Shown in pieces: positions 1 through 7,577 of a stretch of 64,000 nt of DNA. The DNA is from Virgibacillus sp. NKC19-3 (GTDB taxonomy: Bacteria > Bacillota > Bacilli > Bacillales > Amphibacillaceae): positions 682,001 through 746,000 of the forward strand of contig NZ_JAGYHC010000001.1 in assembly GCF_019837165.1 (NCBI RefSeq). Direction: 5' to 3'. The position numbers were made by a program, and so were the translations under genes. Positions within the stretch are counted from its first letter, which is position 1; each line of letters begins with the position of its first letter. The notes beneath the pieces were generated by a model. That model was not told the DNA's origin, ran no database searches, and saw only the letters and a program-made list of their open reading frames with translations.

Positions 1-24
1 TCCTGAAAAGTATTGTGGGGAAAC

Positions 25-65
25 AAAGGTTAGCTGGATTCAAGTATAATGTCCAGCTAACCTTT
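25..65. terminator. Rho-independent terminator-like hairpin
   Basis: Fourteen-base perfect arms (25-38 and 52-65) are separated by a 13-nt loop and followed by a T-rich run. It probably ends a transcript that begins left of the window. The stem is readable in both directions. Confidence 0.75.
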
Positions 66-75
66 TCTTTAATCG

Positions 76-109
76 CATAGGAAATTATAAAATTATTTGC
101 TTGGGCATC
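76..109 (-). repeat. Dispersed repeat family A, partial copy
   Basis: This matches one end of the element seen in fuller form at 4615-5074, 34091-34173 and 42325-42406 (core TTATTTGCTTGGGCAT). Only the first ~33 bp are recognisable; the sequence then diverges, so this is a truncated copy. Confidence 0.7.
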
Positions 110-180
110 ATGGGTTATAGATAAACAGCTATGTTCAGCTGCAAGCGCAACAAACGGTGAGGTTCCATGTATTCTAAAAA

Positions 181-260
181 TGTGGGAATCAGTTGGAACG
201 TCTGGGAATCGTTCGTCCGGTCTGAGAATCAACCGGAAGCGTGAAGAATCGACCGTATGT
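181..260. repeat. Degenerate 20-nt tandem repeat, 4 units
   Basis: Four contiguous 20-nt units (181, 201, 221, 241) each carry a conserved GAATC at unit positions 6-10 and a variable second half. No reading frame is maintained. Similar short-period degenerate arrays lie between genes at 44347, 56829 and 58743. Confidence 0.7.
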
Positions 261-272
261 GTAAAATAATTC

Positions 273-543
273 TTGGGCCTTTGGATGGGTAATATTTCTC
301 GTAATGATATAAGTCAGGTATACACTCATGTTGCTTTTGCTATCAATAAGGCTGATTTGATAGCATATATAATAAATTAGTGAAATGGAGAGTGAACATC
401 TTAACTGGTCGTCCTAGGGATGAAAGGGTAAGAAGTCTATTTATGATCCGAATGGTTATAAGTTCGAATTTCATATTGGTACTTTGCATGATAGGATAGA
501 TTATTATAAGCAGGAAAAGCCGTATATGGAGGTTTATGTTTAA
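273..543 (+). pseudogene. Remnant of FosB-type fosfomycin thiol transferase
   Basis: Two frames together read like the middle and C-terminus of a FosB/glyoxalase-superfamily metallothiol transferase, which inactivates fosfomycin with a low-molecular-weight thiol. The frame from 273 gives a WMGN..RND..YTHVAFAI stretch and then stops. Near 435-540 another frame gives [16 protein letters not shown] and DYYK followed by TAA. The conserved histidine/glutamate segments of the VOC fold are recognisable, but the N-terminus is missing and there is at least one frameshift. Family assignment is from memory of FosB sequences; the state as a non-functional fragment is seen directly. Confidence 0.75.
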
Positions 544-612
544 AAAGCATGAATGATTTTCTTGAACAGATAACGCCCTAAAATTATATTTTCAGATGAA
601 GAAGGTGCTGCG

Positions 613-1155
613 TTGAGTAATTTATTTGAGGGGATGCAAATGGGTAATAAAAAGCAACAAAAAGCGTATGCAGTTATCAGGGAACTGAATATTTGTGATG
701 ACTTAAGTTCATGCAATCCGGTTCTATGCGGAACTTTGCCCATCGGTATAGATATATTAGGATCAGACCTAGACATCGTAATGGAAGTACAGGATTTAGA
801 TTATTTTGAGGAACGGCTACAAATACTATATCATAGCAAAGGCAATTTTAAGTTAAAAAGGACAACTATAAGAGGTAATCCGGTCGTTAAAGCAAATTTT
901 TTCTTCAGAAATTTTGAGTTTGAATTGTTTGGTCAATCTCAACCTGTACTTAAACAAAATGCATATTTACATATGTTAATTGAACATAAGTTATTAGAAA
1001 AGCGCCCCAACCTTAAAGAAAAAGTGATAAATCTTAAAAAGCAAGGATACAAGACTGAACCAGCATTTTGTACACTTTTAGGCATTCCTGGTGATCCTTA
1101 CGAGGGTCTTATTCAATATGGGATTAAAGAAGGAATCATAACAGAAGTAGTATAA
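613..1155 (+). CDS. DUF4269 family protein (nucleotidyltransferase-like)
   Basis: A 180-residue protein with the DUF4269 signature: a GTLPIGIDILGSDLDIV segment around residues 40-56 that resembles the GS..D.D active-site pattern of nucleotidyltransferase folds, and a C-terminal YGIKEG segment. DUF4269 has no established reaction. The start shown is TTG at 613; ATG codons at 634 and 640 also follow a purine-rich GAGGGG stretch, so translation may begin slightly later. The same frame is open upstream only to 574, directly after the fosB remnant, so the N-terminus may have been affected by decay of this region. Confidence 0.75.
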   Translation: MSNLFEGMQMGNKKQQKAYAVIRELNICDDLSSCNPVLCGTLPIGIDILGSDLDIVMEVQDLDYFEERLQILYHSKGNFKLKRTTIRGNPVVKANFFFRNFEFELFGQSQPVLKQNAYLHMLIEHKLLEKRPNLKEKVINLKKQGYKTEPAFCTLLGIPGDPYEGLIQYGIKEGIITEVV

Positions 1156-1265
1156 ACACAGTATGCCGCAATCAGTCGTTACTCCGGTTATTAGTCTTTA
1201 CCCCGTATTGCACGTAACGATTATCTTGTGCTTGTGGAGGATAGACAGGGATTATGTACACTGAA

Positions 1266-1290
1266 CTATACCGCATTTGCGGTTCTTTTT
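1266..1290 (+). terminator. Short terminator-like hairpin
   Basis: A short ACCGC/GCGGT stem with a four-base loop is followed by TTCTTTTT. It sits between the DUF4269 gene and the Xre operon and probably separates their transcription. Confidence 0.5.
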
Positions 1291-1300
1291 AAGAAAAAAT

Positions 1301-1340
1301 GTAAAGCAAACTTGACGTAAAGTTTGCTTTACTATAAGAT
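1301..1340 (+). promoter_or_regulatory. Promoter with palindromic operator for Xre operon
   Basis: Perfect 13-bp inverted repeats (1301-1313 and 1320-1332, spacer GACGTA) overlap a TTGACG -35 box (1312-1317). A TAAGAT -10 follows at 1335-1340 with 17-bp spacing. The palindrome covers the -35 and spacer, the usual place for repressor binding. The Xre-type protein at 1365 is the obvious candidate to bind it; that link is inference. Confidence 0.75.
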
Positions 1341-1364
1341 TAAGGAAAGGAGGCGCAACGGTGG

Positions 1365-1565
1365 GTGAAAAATAAAGTTATGAATTATAGAAAACGAAAT
1401 GGCTATTCACAAGATAAACTGGCTTTAATTCTCGGAGTATCAAGACAAACGATTATTTCGATTGAAAAAGGAAAATATAATCCCTCACTTCCATTAGCAT
1501 TACAAATGGCAAGGGAATTTCATACTGCTGTTGAGGACATTTTTTTCTTGGAGGATAATGAATGA
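1365..1565 (+). CDS. Xre-family transcriptional regulator, small
   Basis: A 66-residue protein that is almost entirely one helix-turn-helix domain (residues ~5-60, core QDKLALILGVSRQTIISIEKGK). It resembles the YozG/YgzD-type mini-repressors of Bacillus, which often sit ahead of small membrane protein genes. The GTG start at 1365 lies about 12 nt after an AAAGGAGG ribosome site; GTG at 1361 opens a dead frame and ATG at 1380 would remove residues usual in the family. It ends about 20 nt before the next gene and probably represses its own operon through the palindrome at 1301-1332. Confidence 0.85.
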   Translation: MKNKVMNYRKRNGYSQDKLALILGVSRQTIISIEKGKYNPSLPLALQMAREFHTAVEDIFFLEDNE

Positions 1566-1584
1566 AAATAAGGGAGGGATAAAT

Positions 1585-1959
1585 ATGAACTACCGTCGTA
1601 TTTACTTTATTCTTGGCTGCTTATTTCTTATATTTACTGGAATTGGGATAGCAATATCTTTTGGAGCAGGGGAGTTCCGAATAATGCAAATTTATCCACC
1701 TACAATGATTTCGGTAATTTGTATTTGTAATGGGTATCTTGCCCCGCAGATGGCAAAACAGGATGAGCGAACAACATTCATTCGGCAAAAAGGGATGTTT
1801 TATTCTTATTTTGCGATTATCTTTTATCTTATTCTCCTCATGTCGCTTATTTATTTTAACATCTTGGTTATCAGTGCCCTTCATGCGGTCATGTTGATAA
1901 CATTTTTGGTTGTTAGTACGGTATTTATTTCAATGGTTGTCGTGTCTAAAATTTACTAG
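1585..1959 (+). CDS. Small membrane protein of the Xre operon
   Basis: A 124-residue protein with four predicted membrane segments (about residues 5-27, 33-53, 75-95 and 97-120) and a charged loop KQDERTTFIRQKG between the second and third. This layout is common for membrane proteins paired with mini-Xre regulators in bacilli; their function is not known. ATG 1585 is preceded by GGGAGGG. An upstream in-frame extension to 1531 overlaps the regulator gene and lacks a ribosome site, so I did not use it. Confidence 0.75.
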   Translation: MNYRRIYFILGCLFLIFTGIGIAISFGAGEFRIMQIYPPTMISVICICNGYLAPQMAKQDERTTFIRQKGMFYSYFAIIFYLILLMSLIYFNILVISALHAVMLITFLVVSTVFISMVVVSKIY

Positions 1960-1972
1960 AAGGGGTGATTCC

Positions 1973-2155
1973 ATGTCTACTGCTGCATATTTCATTTGGG
2001 GAATTGCATTGATAGTATCTGTTGGAAGTGCTGTAATTTTACACAAGAACCGAAAAGATAACGGGGACGTTTCCAAAAAAGGAATGAAACTGTTTTGGAT
2101 GTTACTTACTGCATTATTCATCGTGATAATTGTTGTCATAACAAACGATAACTGA
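1973..2155 (+). CDS. Small two-helix membrane protein
   Basis: A 60-residue protein with a hydrophobic N-terminal segment (residues ~5-25), a short charged middle (HKNRKDNGDVSKKG) and a second hydrophobic segment (~41-57). The ATG follows AAGGGGTGATTCC, and the gene begins 13 nt after the preceding one, so it is probably the third gene of the Xre operon. Function unknown. Confidence 0.65.
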   Translation: MSTAAYFIWGIALIVSVGSAVILHKNRKDNGDVSKKGMKLFWMLLTALFIVIIVVITNDN

Positions 2156-2156
2156 A

Positions 2157-2480
2157 ATACATAAAGGGAACAAGAGAGAATTGACTTGGAAAGAAAAAGA
2201 TTTAGAAGAGAAAAATGATTCGTTCAAATATAGTCGATATACGTTTGTCGCAAATGCTTGGATTGCCAAAAAAGTAAGGTTTTTAAGCATCTTGGACAGA
2301 AGATTGGCTGGGAAAGTTTTCCTTGGAGGATGGAATATTAAGTGTTTAAAATACAATTCCCAAAAGCGAGTAAATACGATAAACAGTTAAAATGGTAATT
2401 CAAAATATTTTTAACACAAACGAATCTTATCTATAGTATATCAGAATCATTTGTTACCCCAATTTAAGGGGAGGAGATAA
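2157..2480. other. Intergenic stretch with decayed coding sequence
   Basis: No intact gene is convincing here. A 69-codon frame (2181-2390) exists without a good start. In a different frame near 2340-2392 a short stretch reads VFKIQFPKASKYDKQLKW, which resembles the N-terminus of some SAM-dependent methyltransferases and is cut at once by a stop. I read this as a degraded remnant, weakly supported. Confidence 0.3.
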
Positions 2481-2482
2481 TT

Positions 2483-2680
2483 TTGGCTCTCTTAGCAGAA
2501 ATTTTACAATATACAGCTTACTTATTATTTCTTTTTGTAACAGTTTTCTTTATAAGAAAGATTGATAAAGTTAAGAAGCAGAGGTAGCTTTCGACTTCTG
2601 AGAAAGTAATGTATACCATGGCAATGACAGGAATGTTATTTATCGCAATTAGTATGATAATTACAACGTTTGTTAGTTAA
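2483..2680 (+). pseudogene. Small membrane protein gene split by in-frame TAG
   Basis: A strong AAGGGGAGGAG site precedes TTG 2483. The frame encodes 34 residues with one membrane helix (about residues 8-24) and a basic tail ending KVKKQR, then TAG at 2585-2587. In the same frame translation would continue LSTSEKVMYTMAMTG and a second hydrophobic helix to TAA at 2678-2680. Two coherent halves in one frame suggest a ~65-residue two-helix protein with a nonsense mutation, although the first half alone could be an intact 34-residue membrane peptide. Confidence 0.5.
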
Positions 2681-2809
2681 TCAGACGAACCATTTATTTC
2701 TGTTATTGGACGCTGGTACATAAGGAAGGGTACGAAGAAAATATTTGATTAAAAATACGCTTACCCATTCTAAAAATTAGAAATAAGCAAGCGTGCTTTT
2801 TGTAGAATA

Positions 2810-2882
2810 TGGAGCTGACGGGGCTCGAACCCGTGACCTTTTGTCTGCCAGACAAATATTCTCCCTACTGAACTACAGCCCC
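2810..2882 (-). tRNA. tRNA-Ala (anticodon GGC)
   Basis: Read on the minus strand, this forms a complete cloverleaf. The acceptor stem GGGGCUG/CAGCUCC contains a G3-U70 pair, the known alanine identity element. The D stem is GUUC/GAAU, the anticodon stem UUUGU/ACAAA with loop CUGGCAG gives anticodon GGC, and the T stem ACGGG/CCCGU carries the TTCGAGC loop. The discriminator is A73 and CCA is not encoded. It stands alone, with A/U-rich D and anticodon stems. Confidence 0.9.
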
Positions 2883-2884
2883 CG

Positions 2885-3172
2885 ATGGATATTTTTTATC
2901 ATATCATCCAGAATATAGTTTACATGCTTTTTACGCCTTTTTCAAGTATATTGATAGAAGAATTCGTGGTGAATTTTGAAAGAAATGGGGCTTATTGGCT
3001 TAGAGAAAATAAATACGGCGCACTTGCCTCGATGATTGCGGGAGTGGATTGTATGTGTTATCGATACATTTTCTCCCACAGCCACTGGGGTTGCTTTCGA
3101 TCGTGCTGCTGTTACCCTTTTCGCTTATAGCTTATGTTGTGGTGGGGCGTAATGAAACGCAGATGAAAAATG
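2885..3172 (+). pseudogene. Broken membrane-protein gene interrupted by an insertion sequence
   Basis: Two overlapping frames look like parts of one membrane protein. The first gives YWLRENKYGALASMIAG near 2990-3045, and the other continues LYVLSIHF, LGLLSIVLLLPFSLIAYVVV and GRNETQMKN up to the left end of the ISL3 element. After the right end a matching short tail (KMLDVK, stop at ~4573) follows. The gene therefore has a frameshift near 3045 and an IS insertion near its 3' end. The original family is not recognised. Confidence 0.45.
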
Positions 3173-4555
3173 GGTTCTCTGTCAAATGTTGGGGTGAGCG
3201 TATGCTCACTCCTTATTATTATGCCACCCGAATATCCAGCTTTTTATATTGATGATGCAGTAATACCTTCGCCCGAAAGCGATCAAATCGTTTAAAGCCA
3301 AATGCATTACGCTTAAGAACCTTGGTTTGGTTATTAATCCCCTCAATATAGCCGTTATGCAGTTCAAAACCAAACGTATTCATAATTTCCTTCTGCCAAT
3401 TCTGCAGGGTCCCGATAGCCTGTTCAAATTCCGTAACACCCGATTCTCGAACTAGGTCATAGAATTCATAAAGATGCGCTTTCGTTGCACCCAAGTGTTT
3501 CGAGCCATTCTCTTTAGCTGTCTCAAACCATAATCGATAAGCCTCTTTAAGTTGGTAAGCCCGTTTCAAATAGGCAGATTTTTGTAAGTATCGTTCCAGA
3601 TACCAGGCTTGTTTGTCTGTTAATGTCTCCGGCTGTTTATAAAATACATGTTTCATCCGTTTACATTTTTTGCGATCATAATCATCAAAAGCATTTTGTT
3701 CCTGTCTTCTGACCCTTTCTAAAGCCCAATAGATATACCGACAAAAATGGAAGCGATCCGCGATGATAATAGGATGCCCCAAAGCTTGATCAACAGCGGC
3801 CTTAAACGAATGGCTCATATCCATCACGACCATCTTTACGCGTTCACCATGTTTCCGTAAATAATTCTTTACCGTTTCTTTCCTACGGTCTGCCAGTATT
3901 TCCAACGGTTTTCTATTTACGGGATCGGCAATAATCGTCTGATATGTTTCTCCACCGGCATCCCCTTTGTATTCATCAATGGCAATCACATCCGGTAATG
4001 TTTGTGTTTCATCCAACAGCGGGGCCGTAATATAATCGAACCGTCGAATAACGGTGGTTGGGGATGTATCAAATCGATGAGCAACATCCCTGAAACTTTT
4101 TCCGTGAATAAGCTCCATCGCTACGGCCTGTTTCATCTCCATGGACTGTCGCTGATAACGCTCCACTAAGGGGTTATCCTCATAAAAACGCTTCCCGCAA
4201 CCGGATCGGCAAACATAGCGTCGCTTACGATAGAAAACATAAACCTGTCTGCCAAATATACGGGTATGTTGAATCTTTTGTACCCGGTAATCATGGACAT
4301 TTGATGTATAAGCACCACAAGCCGGACAACGATGGTTTTTTACTTCCCTATCAACATGAAGATAATAGATGCCGTCAACTTCTTCTGACTTTTGGATCGT
4401 AAAGGCTTCAAATCCTGGTAAATGAATGTTAGAATTCAATTGCACGCACTCCTTTTGTATCTGTTTTTTCGCTAACTTCAGTTTAACAAATAAGGAGCTC
4501 GCGTGCTTTATATTATTCAGAAAATGATTCACACCCCAACATATATTGTAGAACC
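3173..4555 (-). mobile_element. ISL3-family insertion sequence
   Basis: About 1.38 kb bounded by imperfect inverted repeats. The left end begins GGTTCTCTGTCAAAT..GTTGGGGTG (3173-3196); the right end, read inward on the other strand, begins GGTTCTACAATATAT..GTTGGGGTG (4555-4532). Both ends share GGTTCT and GTTGGGGTG at the same spacing, as is typical for ISL3. Flanks are GAAAAATG on the left and GAAAATGT on the right, an approximate rather than exact 8-bp duplication. It carries one transposase gene. The element looks intact. Confidence 0.85.
3219..4439 (-). CDS. ISL3-family transposase
   Basis: A DDE transposase that catalyses cut-and-paste movement of the surrounding element. The N-terminus carries a zinc finger (HRCPACGAY, then CRSGCGKRF), followed by a helix-turn-helix region (GKSFRDVAHRFDTSPTTVIRRF). 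The catalytic domain contains IAIDEYKG, VVMDMSHSF and a late HNGYIEGINNQTK glutamate region. I place the start at TTG 4439, 9 nt after AAGGAG, giving 406 residues, close to family size. The longer frame from ATG 4532 would start inside the right inverted repeat. No frameshift is seen. Confidence 0.85.
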   Translation of the reverse strand: MNSNIHLPGFEAFTIQKSEEVDGIYYLHVDREVKNHRCPACGAYTSNVHDYRVQKIQHTRIFGRQVYVFYRKRRYVCRSGCGKRFYEDNPLVERYQRQSMEMKQAVAMELIHGKSFRDVAHRFDTSPTTVIRRFDYITAPLLDETQTLPDVIAIDEYKGDAGGETYQTIIADPVNRKPLEILADRRKETVKNYLRKHGERVKMVVMDMSHSFKAAVDQALGHPIIIADRFHFCRYIYWALERVRRQEQNAFDDYDRKKCKRMKHVFYKQPETLTDKQAWYLERYLQKSAYLKRAYQLKEAYRLWFETAKENGSKHLGATKAHLYEFYDLVRESGVTEFEQAIGTLQNWQKEIMNTFGFELHNGYIEGINNQTKVLKRNAFGFKRFDRFRAKVLLHHQYKKLDIRVA

Positions 4556-4580
4556 GAAAATGTTGGATGTAAAATAGAAA

Positions 4581-4612
4581 GGGCGAGCTTGCATTAGCTC
4601 GCCCGTATTGTT
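4581..4612 (+). terminator. Terminator-like hairpin
   Basis: Nine-base perfect arms GGGCGAGCT (4581-4589) and AGCTCGCCC (4596-4604) are followed by GTATTGTTCTT. It lies just after the IS element and after the stop of the interrupted membrane-protein gene, so it is probably that gene's original terminator. Confidence 0.65.
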
Positions 4613-4614
4613 CT

Positions 4615-5074
4615 TGCCTAGGAAATTATAAAATTATTTGCTTGGGCATAATTTGATTTCCAAAAGTAGCCACATCCGGCTCCAGCGCCCAGCAATAGCA
4701 AGTCTTTTGGTGGGACGAGCTTTAGCGCAGTCCCAAGTCTTTTGGTGGGACGAGCATCCGCGCAGTCCCAAACTTCACACTTCTCTATTACGATAAAGAA
4801 GACTTGCCGATTGGCTCTGCCAGAGGCTTAGTCGCACTTATACCCTTGGGGTGAAAGTCAACATCGGCTCACTTGACAAAGGAAGGCCGACTAGGAACGG
4901 CCTTGCCGGCCAACGCACGGCTCCCCTGATGCAGGGGCATGTTTCCTTTTCGCCTTCCAAGCATAAGATTCACTTTGACTTTCACCACTACTGGTGATAA
5001 GTCAAGTTCATCTAATCTCACTGCGAAGTGTTCCAGTTTGTGCGTTGCTAACCGGGCACCTTCGCCTTTGTTCT
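4615..5074 (-). repeat. Dispersed repeat family A, long form (~460 bp)
   Basis: Both ends match the ~85-bp short form at 34091 and 42325. One end reads AGAACAAAGGCG and the other carries GGAGCCGGATGTGGCTACTT to TTATAATTTCCTAGG. Here about 370 bp are inserted between AACAAAGGCG and CTGGAGCCGG. The insert holds a duplicated CAAGTCTTTTGGTGGGACGAGC block (4707 and 4735 regions) and G+C-rich palindromic stretches (GGCCGACTAGGAACGGCC; CCCCTGATGCAGGGG). One end abuts the stop codon of the acetoacetate-CoA ligase gene. A 69-codon frame inside (4869-5078) is probably incidental. Confidence 0.75.
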
Positions 5075-5078
5075 TCAT

Positions 5079-7061
5079 TTATTTTATTTCCTGATTAAAA
5101 TTCATAAAATAATTTAAAGACGCATCGTTCGCTAAGGAGCCTATATTAACGACCTGTTCAAGTGGCTTTCCCATTAATAGTTTTTTAACGGGAATTTCTA
5201 ACTTTTTGCCGTTTAATGTTTTGGGTAAATCAGGCACTTCATAAATGCCAGTTGGAACATGACGTGGTGAACATTGTTCCTTGATTTGGTGTTTAATCTC
5301 TTGATAAATGTCATCTGTCAGCTTATAGCCGTCCGCCATTACAACAAACAGTGGTGTGAACGAATCACTATTATTCGTTGGAATATCCACGATCAAACTA
5401 TCCGCGATTTCCTTTATCTGATCGACTGCCCGGTAGATTTCGCTTGTTCCGATTCGAACGCCACCACGGTTAATCGTCGCATCGGAGCGCCCGTAAATAA
5501 CACATGTCCCACGGTCTGTGATTTTTAAGTAATCACCATGTCGCCAAATTCCCGGATACATATCGAAATAACTGTCATGCAGACGACTTCCGTCCGCATC
5601 ATTCCAAAAGTAAATCGGCATCGATGGAAAAGGTTCGGTGAGTACTAATTCGCCTACTTCTTCTATTTCAGGCTCGCCATTATCGTTAAAACTTTCAATT
5701 TTAGCACCAAGCCCCCGGCACTGTAATTCTCCGGCATAAACCGGTAAAATCGGTGCACCTAAAATAAAAGCGGTGCATACGTCCGTCCCTCCACTCGAGG
5801 AAGCAATCCACAAATCCTCTTTTACATTTTCGTAGCACCACTGAAAGCCTTCTGGTGGTAATGGCGATCCTGTGGAACTAATATTTTTTAAATAACGAAG
5901 GTCAAATTCTTCGCCCGGTTTGAATGCATCATCTTTCATACAAGATGTGATATAGCTGGCGCTCGTTCCAAAGACGGTCATTTTTGTGTCTGCAGCAAAC
6001 TTCCATAGCATCTTTTTATCCGGATAGGCGGGATTTCCATCATATAAAATAATCGTGCTACCTGTAAGAAGTCCTCCTACCAGGAAATTCCACATCATCC
6101 AACCGGTTGTTGTAAACCAGAAGAACCGATCATCTTCACCTAAGTCTACATGGAAGGTGAGCGCTTTTAGATGTTCGATTAAAATGCCGCCTTGGCTTTG
6201 AACGATGGGTTTCGGCCTTCCAGTTGTTCCCGATGAAAATAATACCCATAATGGGTCATTGAATGGAACGTGAACATATGTGAGCGTGTGTTGTTCATTT
6301 GTTTGTACAGCGTCTGACCAAGGTATAACATTTTTCCAGCCACGTAAATCCGGATTGCCGTTTAGATAAGGAACGACAATGGTTGCTTCCAAGCTTGGTA
6401 GCTCTGATTGAATGTTTGCTACAACGCTTGTACGGTCATAATTCTTTCCGTTATAGCTATAGCCGTCAACGGTAATCATCACTTTTGGCTCGATTTGTTT
6501 AAAACGGTCGATGACACTTTGTGTTCCGAAATCAGGGGAAGCACTTGACCAAATAGCACCCAAACTGGCTGTTGCTAAGAAGGCAACCACGGATTCATAG
6601 ATATTAGCCACATAGGCGACAACACGATCCCCTTTTTGGACGCCTAAATGTTGCAGAGTATGCTGTAGTGCTGCGGTTTCTTGATAAAGTTGCTTCCAGG
6701 TAACTTCCGATTTCTCCCGTATTTCAGAAGCATGAATAATCGCTGCTTTATTCGCGTCTCGGTTTCTGAAAATATGCTCCGTATAATTAATGGTTGCATT
6801 CGGAAACCATTTGGCACCAGGCATTTGATGTGACGTCAATACCGCCTCATAAGATTGTTTGGATTGAATATCAAAGTATTCCCACTGTGACTGCCAGAAA
6901 GCTTCGACCTCATTTACGGACCATTTCCACAAGGAATGATAATCGTCAAAATAAATGTCTTTTTGTTCTCTTAACCACTTCATATAATCGTAAAGGAATG
7001 ATTGCTGTTTCCAGTCCTCATTAGGTTCCCATAGTAATGTACCTTCCTCTATATGCCCCAT
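5079..7061 (-). CDS. Acetoacetate--CoA ligase
   Basis: This adenylate-forming enzyme activates acetoacetate with ATP and CoA to acetoacetyl-CoA (EC 6.2.1.16), in the cytoplasm, for ketone-body or polyhydroxybutyrate turnover. At 660 residues it is normal length for the family. The AMP-binding signature SSGTTGRPKP is at 276-285; the N-terminal WxPxxDW..ANI region and the GATINYTEH-like segment (residues 86-96) match acetoacetyl-CoA rather than acetyl-CoA synthetases, and YGRSDATINRGGVRIG in the C-terminal part is the hinge/A8 motif. ATG follows CAGGAGGGGTTAG, and TATAAT lies ~35 nt upstream. It is monocistronic. The 3' end abuts a dispersed repeat. Confidence 0.92.
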   Translation of the reverse strand: MGHIEEGTLLWEPNEDWKQQSFLYDYMKWLREQKDIYFDDYHSLWKWSVNEVEAFWQSQWEYFDIQSKQSYEAVLTSHQMPGAKWFPNATINYTEHIFRNRDANKAAIIHASEIREKSEVTWKQLYQETAALQHTLQHLGVQKGDRVVAYVANIYESVVAFLATASLGAIWSSASPDFGTQSVIDRFKQIEPKVMITVDGYSYNGKNYDRTSVVANIQSELPSLEATIVVPYLNGNPDLRGWKNVIPWSDAVQTNEQHTLTYVHVPFNDPLWVLFSSGTTGRPKPIVQSQGGILIEHLKALTFHVDLGEDDRFFWFTTTGWMMWNFLVGGLLTGSTIILYDGNPAYPDKKMLWKFAADTKMTVFGTSASYITSCMKDDAFKPGEEFDLRYLKNISSTGSPLPPEGFQWCYENVKEDLWIASSSGGTDVCTAFILGAPILPVYAGELQCRGLGAKIESFNDNGEPEIEEVGELVLTEPFPSMPIYFWNDADGSRLHDSYFDMYPGIWRHGDYLKITDRGTCVIYGRSDATINRGGVRIGTSEIYRAVDQIKEIADSLIVDIPTNNSDSFTPLFVVMADGYKLTDDIYQEIKHQIKEQCSPRHVPTGIYEVPDLPKTLNGKKLEIPVKKLLMGKPLEQVVNIGSLANDASLNYFMNFNQEIK

Positions 7062-7166
7062 CTAACCCCTCCTGAATATAATGATCATTAACTCCATTAT
7101 ATGAAATCGCTTACCTCTATGTAAAGCGAAGGATATTTGACAAAATACGGGGAGTGCCAAGCTCCT

Positions 7167-7577
7167 TCATTTCTTTTTCCGTACTTCTTCATTTAACGAG
7201 GCTTCTATTTTTTTAAAGTATATAAACCACCCAGTCCAAACGAGGATATAGATCAGGATCCATATGAGTGCGCTCGTAATAATGGCAAATGGTGTAAATG
7301 GCACCCATTCAGCAGAAAACGCAATGATAAAATAAACAGCGATTGATAGGCTAAAATGGATAGCGGTCGTTTTTAAATGACTCCAATTATCCACCTCAAA
7401 GATAAACGAAGATAATCCAAAATAAATGCCGATAATCAAACTTCCCAGCATACTTATCCAAATGTCGGATACCGTAGCTTCTATGTGATTAAATTTGAGA
7501 ATGGAAAGAACAACAAAGGTCCAAACGCCACCAACAGCGATCCCGCTCGTAACCCGCTTTAACGCTTCAACGATCAT
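7167..7577 (-). CDS. DUF3021 family membrane protein
   Basis: A protein of about 136 residues with four membrane segments (about residues 12-28, 36-58, 69-90 and 97-118), typical of DUF3021, which in bacilli and lactobacilli almost always follows a LytTR regulator gene. Such pairs are thought to act as a membrane-linked regulatory unit, with the DUF3021 protein restraining or sensing for its LytTR partner; that role is an inference from family context. The start is ATG 7577 inside the end of the LytTR gene (GTG 7589 is possible), so translation is probably coupled to it. Confidence 0.85.
   Translation of the reverse strand: MIVEALKRVTSGIAVGGVWTFVVLSILKFNHIEATVSDIWISMLGSLIIGIYFGLSSFIFEVDNWSHLKTTAIHFSLSIAVYFIIAFSAEWVPFTPFAIITSALIWILIYILVWTGWFIYFKKIEASLNEEVRKKK

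Noticed and set aside
2181-2390. 69-codon plus-strand frame with TTG start
   Set aside because: No clear ribosome site or homology; overlapping fragments in other frames suggest decayed sequence.
4869-5078. 69-codon frame on the minus strand starting right at the acetoacetate-CoA ligase stop
   Set aside because: It lies wholly within the dispersed repeat; the short copies of the repeat lack it, codon use is unlike the neighbours and no ribosome site precedes it.
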